Part shown: piece after piece, positions 34,918-47,100 of the stretch
How positions within the stretch are numbered: the stretch's first letter is position 1
How the letters are laid out: each line of letters begins with the position of its first letter
NCBI GenBank assembly: GCA_013350335.1
Contig: CM023533.1
Coordinates: forward strand, 32,780,869-32,844,868
Direction: 5' to 3'
DNA: 64,000 nucleotides
Source: Chimonanthus salicifolius
Lineage: Eukaryota; Streptophyta; Magnoliopsida; Laurales; Calycanthaceae
Notes under the pieces: model-generated
Told to the model about the DNA's origin: nothing
The model's input: only the letters and a program-made list of their open reading frames with translations
The model's database searches: none
Made by a program: the position numbers and the translations under genes

Positions 34918-35387
34918 GTCTATTGGAAAAGGTTCAATTTTTATCACTAAAATGTTTACTACTCTCATCTCTTGTGGTGTTTGTCTTTGCTGGATCTGAA
35001 CTATCCCACCATCTACTGGAATCAGGCTTCAGAAGCAGAGGCTGTTGCCCCATTCAATAGATTGAATCATGCCTAGTTCCAGAATTATGCTGGCCAATAC
35101 CAATCTTCTCCTGCATGTGACTCTTCCATCGGTTCGTAGACCATTTAGGAAACATTTTTCACCTTCGGATGCAGCTCCACCCATGCTTGGACCGTCACAG
35201 CCTCCATATTATGGATCATTGACAACCAGCAGTCATACCTCTTCTAGTTCCCCACTTTTGGTGGAACTGGCAGTGCAAAGGAACGAAAACCCTGGCACTA
35301 ATTCTGGTGTTTTATCTCCACCACAATCCATTTCTGGTGCAATCCCTTCTGGTTTGGGCCAACCTCCATTGTCACCCGGAATCTCTG
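34918..35387 (+). CDS. Kinase exon 2: signal/anchor and Pro/Ser-rich ectodomain, with stop and frameshift
   Basis: The exon follows TTTGCAG and continues exon 1 as a hydrophobic run (LKCLLLSSLVVFVFAGSE), a signal peptide or anchor. The frame meets TAG at 35058-35060. Reading on in that frame gives plausible ectodomain residues until about 35085-35130, after which the coding frame is the one starting at 35069 (SPSDAAPPMLGPSQPPYYG...). The donor is TCTCTG/GTAGGA. Translation from the Met at 35069 would lack a signal peptide. Confidence 0.75.
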
Positions 35388-35770
35388 GTAGGATGTATTC
35401 TGTTGTGTTTATCTTTTCTCTTTTATTTTTGCAAGGGGTTTATTTGAAGTCCTATTTGTTGTATTTCTATAATAGCTGTATTTGTGTTCTATTAGGAATT
35501 TATTTTGGAATGCATAAAGGGCACTCAAAATTACCAATAGATACAATAAACATTTATTTAGCTTTCCTTTCGGAGTATTTGTTTCTGGAAACTGCCTCTC
35601 AACACCTGAATGGGTGCGTTTTTGCATAGTTGACATCTTTATAGCTTAAAAATAAAGTTTGCCCTGATGTCAGTTTTAGACTTCTGGTAGAATGCATGCA
35701 TAGCGTGCCAATGAGGCATTAGTGACCTGAGATAATTCTTTCTGCCTTCCATTAAGTTTTAAATCATTAA

Positions 35771-36162
35771 TATCCCCCAAGTGATTGCTCAAAAGTTTTG
35801 TTTTCTTTCATTTAATTATGTCTTGTTATGATGCTCTCTGTGTGATGGGAAACTTGAAATGGAGTTAATTGTGCCTTTTTCCTTTAACTGAGGCAGATTG
35901 TTGTAAGCCAAACATGGTGCCAAGACGAGGTAGTCAAGCTTGTCATTGTGTTTACCCAATAAGAATTATCCCCCAATTGATTGCTCAAAAGTTTTGTTTT
36001 CTTTCATTTTATTATGTCTTGTTATGATGCTCTCTGTGTGATGGGAAACGTGAAATGGAGTTAATTGTGCCTTTTTTCTTTGACTGAGGCAGATTGTTGT
36101 AAGCCAAACATGGTGCCAAGACGAGGTAGTCAAGCTTGTCATTGTGTTTACCCAATAAGAAT
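35771..36162 (+). repeat. 196-bp tandem duplication across an intron/exon boundary
   Basis: Two adjacent copies (35771-35966 and 35967-36162), about 97% identical, each contain the intron end TGAGGCAG and the first 70 bases of exon 3. The gene therefore has two identical acceptor sites 196 bp apart (35896/35897 and 36092/36093). Use of the first would read into a stop after about 45 codons, because 196 is not a multiple of three. The second joins to intact downstream exon. Confidence 0.95.
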
Positions 36163-36463
36163 TGAGCTACTACTTCTAAATGCTTCACTTAGTTCAAATT
36201 GGACTGGATTTCAGGAAGAGTTGGCTTCTGAGCTTGGTTTGAGTTTTCTCAGTTTGAGATAACCAATTTTTATGTAGTTGGGTTATCCAAGATGAATATT
36301 ACTATGGATATTGTACCTCATACAGGAAATAGTTTCTTTGCTAGTGATGTCATGGAGATGAATTCCTCGCTTGCTATGCATAAGGTTCATCTTGATCGTA
36401 CATTAGTTGGTGACTACAGCCTCCTTAATTTTACTTGGTTTGAGCCACCTGCTCCTTCTCCTG
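36093..36463 (+). CDS. Kinase exon 3: cysteine-containing ectodomain, one-base frameshift
   Basis: The exon encodes DCCKPNMVPRRGSQACHCVY and PIRIELLLLNASLSSNWTGF, the conserved extracellular module of ALE2-like kinases. Near 36244 (GAGTTTTCTCAG) one base appears to be missing: the first frame stops at 36260 while the second frame carries on from ..NFYVVGLSKMNITMDIVPHT to FTWFEPPAPSP. The donor is CCTG/GTACTC. Confidence 0.82.
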
Positions 36464-37487
36464 GTACTCTTTCTTTCTTATATCAGCATTTATGTTTTGT
36501 AACATACTTTATTAAGAAAATGTTAATTGATGGAATCATCTTTGTTTTGTTATTAGAATGTGATTGATCTATGAGCTTTTGGTCTAATCCATAACTTCTG
36601 TCATCCTAGATACATCCACCATTGAGAAAACATGTTACTTGTTACAGATGTGCTTATGTCATATTTTGCCGTATTACATGATTTCAGAATTCAGTTTTTT
36701 TTTTTCCTTTTTTTAAGCGTTACTTTTATTGATAATACACGAGGAAAAGTACAAACTAAGTCCTGCAGACTTCAAAAGATAAATTACAAAAGTTTACAAT
36801 ACACTTTCCAAGATCTGCAAATATAAAAAATGAACTTGTTCTTAAAAGCCCTCTATAGAAGAAACCAAGATACCACCCTAAATTTGGTTGTAGGCTTTGG
36901 AAAATTTAATGATTGAGTTGTGTCCTTCCTCACTAAAATTGGTATAGAACTCATGGCAAGAACTGTTATATTGCTCCAGGTCTCTTGTTAGAGTTTGAGC
37001 AAATCATTTTCAGCATGTGATGGTTAGAAGCCAATAGATCAAGAACATTCACATCTGCTGCCACTGCTCCTTCTTCAGCTACTGATGCTCCTACTCTAAA
37101 GGTGAAATGATGTGGCAACTTTTCTTGAGGGCACAAGCTAGTCTGGATCCATCAGACTGTTTTAAGAAGCAAAGGTCCTTGCTCTGGCAAACCTTTGAAT
37201 TGGATGACCGGTTGGTCAGGAAGCACACTAGGATGCTCTAATCTCTCATCTAACAGATTTCTTACATGAACCTAACCATCCTTCAAGAATCTGGGAAATG
37301 GATGGCTGTACGAAATTGTGATCAATCCATCCACTTTACAGGCTCTTTATAGGAAGTTCAGAATTAGGATCGCCAAAGCATGTCGATAGAAGGCAATGGG
37401 GTGTTGTATTTTGCACGATCCTAGCCCATATTGGACACTAGACCCTAATTGGGGGTTCTTTTTTTAAAATGGTTACTATATTAAACT
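36464..37487 (-). other. Intron 3, first part: LINE-like debris
   Basis: A T-run then CTTTTATTGATAATACACGA GGAAAAGTACAAACT around 36700-36760 resembles the inverted 3' end of a plant LINE. The following 600 bp read as fragments without a clear ORF and may be the LINE body on the minus strand. Confidence 0.4.
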
Positions 37488-37893
37488 GCGAGGCAGAGAA
37501 AGAGAGAAATCACCATTGGAAGGAGGAAGAGAAGTCCACTAGGAAGATAGAGAGAAAAACGCCAGTGTTGTTGCTAGAGAGAGTGTGTTTGTCGGGGGGA
37601 AAAATACTCCAGTTGTCCCACATCGCCTGGGAAGTTGTCCGGAATCTTAGGATATAAGAAACAGTGTAACACTCTTCCTTCTCTCAGCATGAGGCCTCCT
37701 AGGCGTGTGGTCGGAGCCCACATACTAGGAACAAAACCTTGATGGGGTGGAGCCAGGTCGTAGCCCATGACCTCCAGAATAGGATAATATCACCGTTTCG
37801 TACTCTGATACCAGTATGAGGCCCTTTGAGGTGCATGTGTATGGAGCCCAAAGCGGATAATATCATGCTGGGTGGGGCAAGGTCGTTACAAAA

Positions 37894-37909
37894 TGGTATC
37901 AAAGCGAGG
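37894..37909 (+). other. Primer-binding-site-like sequence
   Basis: TGGTATCAAAGCGAGG lies three bases after the end of LTR 1. It resembles the complement of the initiator tRNA-Met 3' end (TGGTATCAGAGC) used by many plant LTR elements. Confidence 0.7.
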
Positions 37910-38258
37910 ACGGCTCTAGTCCCAGGTGGGGGGATTGTGATGGCCCACCTTTTGTGGGGGGGTGGGGGGAACCTCAACCATCGTGTGAGGCAGAGAAAGA
38001 GAGAAATCACTAGTGGGAGGAGGAGGAGAACTCCACCAAGCAGACAGAGAGAAAATCACCAGTGTGGTGGGGAATACTCCAGTTATCCCACATCGCCTGG
38101 GAAGTTGTCCAGGTCTTGGGATATAAGTAACAGTGTAACACTCATTCATTCTCTCAGCATGAGGACCTCCTAGGCCTGTGGTCGGAGCCCACTTACTAGG
38201 AACAAAACCTTGAGGGTGGAGCCGGGTCGTAGTCCGTGGCTCCCAAAAGAGGACAATA

Positions 38259-39358
38259 TGATGTAGCACATAGTCCAACCCGACCTGGTCGAACATCGAA
38301 AACCCAGCCCAATTGTTTTATTTCCATTTATTTATTATGTATTTTCGTTTTTTATTTATCTCCTAAATTTTAGGATTAGGGTTTCTTTAATTTTTTTTTT
38401 CTATAAATAGGCGATTAAGAGTGTATTAGGGATTATTGTTGAATGATGAAAATTTGAGAAACTCTCTCTCCTCCCCTCAAGTGATTCCCAGTTTCTCTCC
38501 TCTCCCTCCTCCCTCCCGTGGACTAAGGCTTTTTCTTCCTCTCTCCCTCTCTTCTCTTCTCTTCTTCTTCTCCCTCTTGGGTGGATTCCCATTCTTTCTT
38601 TTCTTCATCTCCTTCTACCTCTTATCTAAGCTAGGAACAATGATTCCTTTGCAACCTGAGAGCAACTAGTTATCACAGGTTGCTGTCTAGACTTCCCAGA
38701 TCTGCAGCCCCCACCATCACCTAAAGTCAGATAGTGCCTCCACTGCTTGCTATTTGAAACCCACTAGGCCAAGACCACCATCGCCTCCCTCCATCACTAA
38801 CGCCCATAGCCTCGCCATTGTCCAACAACCCCCAAATGCCACACCCAGTACCAGATTCGCCTCTAACCCATTCCCAATCGATCTCAACCAACCAATCTAG
38901 AACCCACTCTCTGCCCATCATCTTCTTCTTCACACCTATCCACGTGCTGCCTACAACCCATACGAACCAATCTCCATGCATCCAGTAACCCAAATGCCTA
39001 CTGTACCAACGTCCACAAGCCCATTCCACCCTGTCTTGCCCTTTTCATCCTTGCCTTTTTCTTTTCTTTATTTAGTATCCTCCCACCATAAATTCCAGCC
39101 ACCAACACCAATGACCATAGTTGACCATGCCTATTAACCCAATTTGACCAATCCTTAATGCTAGTAACCATACCCATACCCACCTCACATTAATTCTCCA
39201 TCATCCCATTTATCGACCACATCTAACACCCATTTACCCAAATAATTGGCCCATTAATTCCTTTTAAGCCCCATTAAATCCCACAATATAATCCATTAAA
39301 ATCCCATCGACCTAGCCACCCATCCATACCCAAACCCGATCATGTCCGCGTTGCGTCA
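38259..39358 (+). mobile_element. Solo LTR (1100 bp) nested in the miniature element
   Basis: The element starts TGATGTAGCACATAG and ends GTTGCGTCA, a TGA(T/C)G inverted terminus. It is flanked by a perfect CAATA duplication (38254-38258 and 39359-39363), and removing it restores the host LTR's ACAATATCACC. A TATA box (CTATAAATAG, 38401) precedes a long CT-rich leader. It carries no coding region. Confidence 0.88.
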
Positions 39359-40078
39359 CAATATCACCAATGCGTACTCTGTACTAGGATGAGGCCTTTT
39401 GAGGTGTGTGTATGGGAGAACATCCCAATGCAAAACCGTGAGGACGTGTGTTTGGAGCCCAAAGCGGACAATATCATGCTGGGTGGGGCAGGGTCATTAC
39501 AGAACTTGAGTCATACAACTTTTGAAGCAGTCCATGTCACTCTACTTGTGCATATGATCATCTATTGCACTGATTCTTTGAAATAAGCAATGTACCAATG
39601 CTGATGCTTCTCCACTTTGGGTCTTGATGGATTCTTCTAGTACTATTTGATATCATTTTCTAACTTGACAAGATGTTATCACACCTTCCTACATTCAAAT
39701 CCTATGTTGAACTGTTTATTACTTGATTATTTTGTGTAAAATGTATACATCATTTTTGTTGGTATTATCTTTGCTTGATATTTTCATTTACAATAAATTT
39801 TATGACATTTATTCCAATATTGTTTGAATTCATGGATCCTGTATTTTGGAGATCCAACACCTTGTACTGGTGTTGGGTTCCAACCCCATGCGACATAGGT
39901 GACTGTCATCTACTATTCTGAGCACCAAGAAATTATAGTCCTGAGTATGATTTTGATAGAATAATTTCTCAGTATCATTTATTACATGGACATGGTTCCT
40001 TTCTTTCTCACTTTCTTGTTCTGAATATACTTGTATGTAAATGTTGCTCAATTGAATGGATTTAATATATGATTACAG

Positions 40079-40291
40079 CTCCAGGTTTGAGTATATCTCC
40101 TGTCCCTTCCCCTCACCATATGCCTGAAAGGCCTTCATCAGTTGCTGCTGATGACAATGGAAAACATCCAAGTTTGGTTCTTATTCTTGGCATAGTTGTG
40201 GGTATTCTGGTTATCATTATTATATCTGTGCTTGTCATTTCCTTATGCCAATCTGATCGAGGACATAAGAAAGCACGACCTGTAGAAACTG
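40079..40291 (+). CDS. Kinase exon 4: juxtamembrane and transmembrane segment
   Basis: The exon follows GATTACAG and ends ACTG/GTAGGT. It encodes a Pro/Ser linker, then KHPSLVLILGIVVGILVIII and ISVLVISLC, a single transmembrane helix, followed by the basic stop-transfer sequence RGHKKAR. The frame is clean. Confidence 0.9.
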
Positions 40292-40369
40292 GTAGGTATT
40301 TCAAATGTGTCATTACAAAGTATTCTGAATGTATTTTGGGCATATTTGATGATATCTACTGTTTATATT

Positions 40370-41095
40370 CTTCTCTTGGTTTTGTTCTCTAATTATTGTC
40401 ACTTGTTATTTTCCTTGTAATCTTTTAGCCGGGGGCAAAAAAATGAGTGACCACTTAATAGAATTGTCTGTCAACATTCAAGGGTCCAGTCTATATGTAG
40501 ATTTGGTAACCAATGCAAAAAACGGGACAACAGTTTGTGAAGGTGGTCTTCCCTCTGCTATGTAAACATAATGGATAACGGAAAATGGAATTTTATCTGT
40601 TGCCCACCACTTTCCCTTATTTCAGTTGGGGAAAATGGGTGACCACTTGATAGAATTGTTTCTATGAACATTTGAAAGTCTTATGTTCTTTTCTTGGTTT
40701 TGTTCTCTAATTATTGCTATTGGTGATTTTCCTTGTAATCTTTTTAGTTGGGGCAAAAAATTAAGTGACCACTTAATAGAATTGTCTGTCAACATTTAAG
40801 AGTCCAATCTATATGTAGATTTGGTAACCAATGCGAAAAATGGGACAACAGTTAGTGAAGGTGGTCTTCCCTATGCTATGTAAACATAATGGCTAACTGA
40901 AACTGGAATTTTATCTGTTGCCCACCACTTTTCCTTGTTTCATTTGGGGCAAAAAAAATGAGTGAAACATGTATATTTGGTAACTAATGCAAAAAATGGG
41001 TCAACAGTTAGTGATCGTCTTCCCTATGCAATGTAGACATAATGGCTAACTGAAACTGGAATTGTATCTGTTGCTCACCACTTTCCCTTGTTTCT
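40370..41095. repeat. ~318-bp tandem repeat in intron 4 (about 2.3 copies)
   Basis: TTGGTTTTGTTCTCTAATTA recurs at 40376 and 40694. The GGGGCAAAAAA(A)TGAGTGACCA...CATAATGG(A/C)TAAC block occurs three times, the last one shortened. No coding content. Confidence 0.88.
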
Positions 41096-41460
41096 TTAAA
41101 TTCTTAGGATTCTGAATCTATCAATTTTAACAGAATGCTATTTGGTTACACACCCATATAACTATCAGCTATTGGTAGCTTTATGTGATTTCATGCACAG
41201 CATACACAGATAGCTAACTTCAATTTTTAGGTGAAATTGATTTTAAAACTCAGCTATAAGAAAGGTCTAACATGCTTAAAGGGCCTAGAAATTCTGCCGT
41301 TCATTATATTAGCAGTTCTTGCACAGGAACTTACAAAAATATAGCAGAATACATGCATGGGTGCTTGAAAACATAGTTAAAAAACTTGAAAAAACTTCAG
41401 TGAGTTGGTCTGAGTTGACTCGATTGGACAATAGGATTTCGAGTAGAGGGATCATTGAGT

Positions 41461-42098
41461 TACACTGAGCTTTTTCGAGTTGAAAAACTTGTTTAAGTCA
41501 CTTGACCTGATATGATTTAGAGTGGAGTCTGAGTTTTGAGTTTTTGAACATTGTTATAACTGAAAAGCAAACATTTGTTACTTCTGTACACAACCCTCAC
41601 CTTAGGCACAGACAAGTGCAAGACATTCATTGATCTAATAGGAACTTGCAGTCATTGTAGTTTATGAAAATTCTATAGGAACTGTGTCATCACTTGCAAG
41701 ACCAAGAAGGCATTAATGCAGGACCTTCACCTAGCATCTAGTTTGCAATTTTTTACCCATAAGTTATATTTTTTAATGTTACACTGTGTTTTTTCAAGTT
41801 GAAAGACTTGTTCAAGTCACTTGACCAGATATGATTTAGAGTGGAGTCTGAGTTTTTTAACATTGTTTATAACTGAAAAACAAGCATTTGTTACTTCTGT
41901 GCACAACCCTCACCCTAGGCACAGACAAGTGCAAGACATCCATTGATCTAATAGGAACTTGCAGTCATTTTAGTTTATGAAAATTCTATGGGAACTGTGT
42001 CATCACTTGCAAGACTAAGAAGGCATTAATGCAGGACATTCACCTAGCATCCTAGCATCTAGTTTGCAATTTTTAAACCATAACTTATGTTTTTAATG
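41461..42098. repeat. ~319-bp tandem duplication in intron 4
   Basis: TACACTG(A/T)G(C/T)TTTTTC starts copies at 41461 and 41780. Both contain GTCACTTGACC(T/A)GATATGAT, GGCACAGACAAGTGCAAGAC and CACCTAGCATC. Divergence is a few percent. Confidence 0.9.
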
Positions 42099-42320
42099 AT
42101 GATAATTTTATTGAATCAAAGAAAGGGTAAAGTGCATGATCCAACAAAAAAAAATCCATCAGTGGGCCAAAATCAGTCCTCAAGGAACCGAGACAGACAG
42201 TGCATTATATCACCAATTACAGGCTGCTGCCTTCTAATACCCTTTTTTGCCAGTAGGTCTGCCTCCCGGTTAACTTCCTGTAATTTTATGTGCTGAAAGA
42301 CCTCCCTCATTCATAATAAA
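42092..42320 (-). mobile_element. LINE 3' end with RNase H remnant (minus strand)
   Basis: On the minus strand a short frame reads LQEVNREADLLAKKGIRRQQ, the C-terminal RNase H motif of plant non-LTR retrotransposons, and ends with a TGA. A 3' UTR with TTTGATTCAATAAAATTATC follows towards 42092. The copy is strongly 5'-truncated. Confidence 0.8.
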
Positions 42321-43183
42321 GATTAAAAATCTCTGCAAACAGGGTGGACATGGTCCAACGGAAGACCTGTGGGGTATTAATTTTGATGTTTAGCAAGTTT
42401 TTGAACCTGTTCTTCTGAAGGTCAGGTGCAAAGGATTCTTATAGATGAGATTGATACACTGAGACTGTCAGGCCATTAGCGTGAGAGCTGTGGTCTAGTG
42501 GGGTGCCTGTGTTGCAGGTGGATCTGGGTGAAGTTACGGAGATGCTAGGAACTGTTCAGGCTCAGAACTTGGAATGCGCTGGACTGGGGTCAAACCATCT
42601 GAGGGTGTTCTTGCATGCTAGGGTCATTAGAGTCTTATTATACACAGGATATTTACAGTAAAAATTTGTCACGCTATTTTTTTATCTATGATATGTCATA
42701 TTAAAAGTATTCTCTCTAAAAAAATGCCGCCACCATCATGATTTAGCACAAACAAGAGCCGTGTCTTTGGTTTAAGGATTTGAGTTCTGTAGCAATCAAG
42801 TGGAAAATTTCTTTTGTTGTGAATCGTCTCCTTTTATTCTGTATTTTCAAGGCTGAATCTGGTAATTAGAAATTAGTCGCTGATATTATGAGATTGCATC
42901 TCAAGTTAGTTATCTCCACTAGAATGAGATATTCAGTTTCTTAGTGGATCTGAGCAAGGATACGTTACGTGAAACATACAAATTTCCATGGGAATCTACT
43001 GCAGCATAAACTCAGTTCTTAGCAGCTTTCATAACTTTCAGATCAAAACACTTAAGCAATTTGCTCTTGGGCTTCGATACTTGCAATTAACCAATACAGC
43101 TCTGGGTGTTTTGATAATACACTAATGTTTTTCCTTACATTTTGTTATTTCTTGAATTTCACAAGTTTGCAATTACATTGCAG

Positions 43184-43555
43184 TGAAACAAATGACACTA
43201 GATTCAGTCTCTGCTGATGGGTCTCATCCGCATCCCTCCAGTACACGATTTATTGCATATGAGGAGCTCAAGGAAGCAACAAAGAACTTTGAACCTGCAA
43301 GTTTGCTTGGGGAAGGTGGTTTTGGTCGGGTCTTCAAGGGTGTATTAAGTGATGGAACGCCTGTTGCCATCAAGAAGCTTACTAGTGGAGGGCACCAAGG
43401 GAATAAAGAATTCTTGGTTGAAGTTGAAATGTTGAGCAGGCTACATCATCGAAACCTTGTAAAACTTGTGGGTTACTACAGCAGCCATAACAATCCACAG
43501 CACCTTCTCTGTTATGAGCTTGTTCCAAATGGAAGCTTGGAAGCATGGCTTCACG
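43184..43555 (+). CDS. Kinase exon 5: N-lobe
   Basis: The exon encodes STRFIAYEELKEATKNFE, the glycine loop LGEGGFGRVFKG, the ATP-anchoring lysine in VAIKK, the helix-C glutamate region EVEMLSRLHHRNLVKLVGYY and the hinge CYELVPNGSLEAWLHG. All match an active N-lobe. The donor is CACG/GTATTC. Confidence 0.95.
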
Positions 43556-43606
43556 GTATTCTTCATTGTTGAAGTAGAAATTCCTTCTGGTTTATGAGAT
43601 TAACTT

Positions 43607-43641
<35 letters not shown>
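43607..43641. repeat. (GA)n microsatellite with G-run
   Basis: A GA run is followed by about ten G bases, within intron 5 of the kinase gene. Confidence 0.9.
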
Positions 43642-43643
<2 letters not shown>

Positions 43644-43713
43644 CATGTGCTTCGAGGGGTATACAAAATTTTGATATAGTTTTCTTATTCCCTTTATCTC
43701 TGTTTCTTTCCAG

Positions 43714-43958
43714 GCTCATTGGGAGCAAATTGCCCTTTGGATTGGGATACCAGAATGAAAATCGGCCCTTGATGCTGCTAGAGGGCTTGCTTACTTACAT
43801 GAGGATTCGCAGCCATGTGTCATCCACAGGGATTTTAAAGCTTCCAATATATTGCTTGAGAATGATTTCCATGCTAAAGTTTCTGATTTTGGTTTGGCCA
43901 AGCAGGCACCAGAAGGCCGTGCAAATTATCTTTCTACGCGAGTAATGGGCACATTTGG
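43714..43958 (+). CDS. Kinase exon 6: catalytic loop and DFG, one-base insertion
   Basis: The exon starts [17 protein letters not shown]; an extra base near 43764 (ATCGGCCCTT) shifts the frame and would stop at once. In the shifted frame it continues [27 protein letters not shown] (catalytic HRD; no RD loss) and [15 protein letters not shown]. The length is one base more than phase allows, which confirms a single insertion. The donor is TTTGG/GTAATC. Confidence 0.9.
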
Positions 43959-44039
43959 GTAATCCACTTTTGTTTAAGCTTGTTTCCTTCTTTTCACCTC
44001 TCGCTTGAGTAGCATAGGTTGAATTGTGTGTGTTTTTAG

Positions 44040-44187
44040 GTATGTAGCCCCGGAGTATGCCATGACCGGACACCTCCTTGTAAAAAGTGATGTATACAGC
44101 TATGGGGTTGTTCTCCTTGAGTTACTGACAGGAAGGAAACCTGTGGATATGTCACAACCTTCCGGCCAGGAGAATCTCGTATCTTGG
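44040..44187 (+). CDS. Kinase exon 7: activation segment and helix F
   Basis: The exon encodes [20 protein letters not shown] (APE and DVYS motifs), [20 protein letters not shown] and SGQENLVSW. The frame is clean. The donor is TGG/GTATGA. Confidence 0.93.
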
Positions 44188-47100
44188 GTATGAACGTTCT
44201 GTCCTACGCCCTTACACTATATTTGGTTTCTTTCTTTTCTAGCATTGATAATACAACTATTATTCATCCCCATCATCAGTTAAGCTTTTATCCTGCCTAA
44301 TAGAACCATCATTTTTTTTAGCAGTAATAGAACTATCATTATCAAACCTTAATTGCCAACTTGGCTGAAAGCTATCTACAATCCATCCTATATTCTGATG
44401 CTTATGATCTAGCTATAGGTAGTTTGAATCTCTAGCATAAAACACGTGAGTGAAGTTCCACACAAATGGCCTCGATCAACCTGTACTTTCGTGACAATTG
44501 ATGTGCCTCATGCAATCATGAGGTGGTCATATATACAGGCATGTGGAGGTGTTCGCAGGTTGGGTTTGTGCCATGCTATGCTCTATCGCTGCACGAGCCC
44601 ACCTAAAGCTCGTTGAGCATTGCAAGGTTAAAGCTCAAATCCTCCCATGTGGGAAATACTAAGCCCGAGTAAACCCGTTTGAGAGCATTTTTGAAGGTAG
44701 ACATGATGAACTAAAAATGAACCAAATTTGAGCTCAAAACTCAATTTTTAGACATTTGATCACAGTGGTCAAAATCACTAATTTCAAACAACTTTTTAAC
44801 AAAGGGAAAATGACGAGATGCTCATGTACACCTATATAATGGCTAAACGGGGTAAAAAGCCCAGCAGGCTTTAACTGGATTTTTGCAAAAGTCTAACCCC
44901 TAGCATTTGTATAAAAGGTCTCAAGACTTTAGCCCGAGCCTGGCTTGACAGGCTGGTATATGTGTTCAAACCTGTTCATTTACGATGAGTTTCAGGTGAG
45001 GTTCAAGCTGAGGAACAACCCTACAGGCATGCATACATGCACACGTATATGACTGCTAAATGAGATGATTTTTATTCAATTATTCCCAAGCGATGACATA
45101 GGATTAGCATTTATAAAACTTTTAACAATGGCTAAGTAGTTTCTGTATAAGCAACTAACATGAAGAAATAAGTAATGTTACTAGAACATTAGTCTCTCTG
45201 CTCCCCCACTCACATTCTCCTATAACCGTGTAATGTTTTTATACCACTAAAAAGAAACCATGTAATTTTTTACTGACAACGTTAACCTTGAAAGATCACT
45301 CTGGGAATTCTTTTTTCTCTTAAAAAAATTATTTATTTATTTATTTATTTTGGAAGGAGAGGCTCTGAATTTAGTTGCTTTGTCATGCCCTCAGTGACAA
45401 ATTTCAGTTGAGAAGAATTTTTTCGTCTCTACTTGGACTGAAAATTTCATGCTGAAATTTGAAAATATCAGCGATATTTTGGAAATATCACCTATATTTC
45501 TTAAAATTGCATATTTCGGTCTGAGTTTAGACTGAGAATATTGGCATTTTGACCGAAGTTTGCTACCGTGATCATGTCAATAAATAGACTGCATTTGCCC
45601 AGATTTCTGGAGTACGATGCATTTGGTATTTAGAATAATGAGGAACTGGAATGGTTCCCAAAAACTCAGTGCGTTTGTAGCCACAAAATAGGCTACATGG
45701 CCATTCAAGAGTGACTTTGATTCTTGTTTTTGGTGCCTTTTTCAGTTTTCTTGAAAAGGAGGTATGTTTTTATTCTGAAGCGCAAAAATGAAAACCAGTC
45801 TATTCTATCAATGAATGACCTGCCAAATATACCTAGCTTGATAAATGTATTATGAACCCATCTAGTAAAACAATATATTTTAGTTTTGACATATTATTTA
45901 TCATTGGGGGTGGCGAGCTTCTCACCCAGTTTTGTGGTTTTCCTTTTCTTTGCTGTAAAGCTTCTCTTTTGTGAATGAAATAGTTATCATTTAATAACTT
46001 TCAAAAAAAAAAAAATAGTTATCATTTAAAAAAAACACATTATTTATCATCCAAAGACAAGAAGTCACACTGCAAGTTTGATGAAGCTAAGGTGGTGTTG
46101 GAGAACCAACCTTAGACCACAATGGAATAGTGAAACCAATCCGGTGACACCCAAGATCAGCTAAAGCCAAAGAGGATGCAAACGCACAACCCTTTGGTAA
46201 GACGAGCCAATTTAGACTAGCTTGGCTTGATTGAATCAAGGTAATTCTCAAACCCAATGGTATTTGGCTGAGTGTATGGCAGTAAAATAACCGTTGGCTG
46301 CCAGATTTGAAACTTCAGAAATCAGCCCCTCTACTGGCCCAAATTGACAGTCAAACAGCCCGCTGTTTGGAATTGGGTGCTTAAAACAGAACCTTTGCTG
46401 CCCCCAACCTGTATGTATAAAACAGTCCCTTGCAACTGAGATCTGTATGCCTAAACAGTCAGATGGCTGGCCGAAATCAATATGGTTTAAACCGTTCTTT
46501 ACTGGTTGAAACTCAACCCAGATGCTGGCTGAAAACCAGTCTCCTTTCAGCCTTCAAACCGTGTTTAAAACCAACCACTTGTGAGCCCAAAACAGTAAGT
46601 AAAATTCAGTCAGATTGCTGGCTGAAATGAAGGCTCAAACTCAGTCTTTTAACAAGCCAAAACATCAAGTGTTGGGTCGGATATTGATCTCAACAATGCA
46701 CTTGTTCAAGATCCAATAAAATAAACAACAAACCATGCATTTAATTCAATCAATTCAAGGATACAAAACTAGTCTAGAAAAAGGAACGAACTTGAGAAAT
46801 TGAAGTCTATACCCTAGGCTCCAATATGCATACTCGAACAAAGCTTCACTAAGCTGTCATTAAACCTTCAACTTGAAGTACAAATCCAAACTAAAAACTC
46901 CTAAAATTCCCTTCTAAATTTGGCCATGGGTACATGTATTTATAGACTTGCTTAGACTCAAAACCCTAACCTTAACTCAAGCTTAACCTACAGTAAACCA
47001 TAGCTAACTCACACCCTAGTTAGCATGGAAACACAATGCTAAATTGCCATGCAAGCCACTTACTCTCAGCCAATCACAAATAAGAAAAATAAAAACAAAC

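Larger units (their letters stand above)
37488..39501 (+). mobile_element. Miniature LTR retroelement (TRIM-like) in intron 3
   Basis: Two related LTRs are present. LTR 1 (about 37488-37890) ends GGTCGTTACA; LTR 2 (37936-39501) starts TGTGATGGCCCACC and ends GGTCATTACA. Both contain GAGGCAGAGAAAGAGAGAAA, CCCACATCGCCTGGGAAGTT, GGATATAAG and AAAGCGGA(T/C)AATATCATGC. Only about 45 bp lie between them, with a primer-binding-site-like TGGTATCAAAGCGAGG and a GGTGGGGGG purine tract. LTR 2 is interrupted by a solo LTR at 38259-39358. No coding capacity exists. The start of LTR 1 is unclear. Confidence 0.8.

Noticed and set aside
35069..35629. Kinase translation start at 35069
   Set aside because: It would omit the signal peptide; exon 1 joins exon 2 in phase and supplies one, and the ORF end runs into intron sequence.
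37699..38296. Long open frames in intron 3
   Set aside because: They are shadows across the two LTRs of the miniature element and repeat in both copies.
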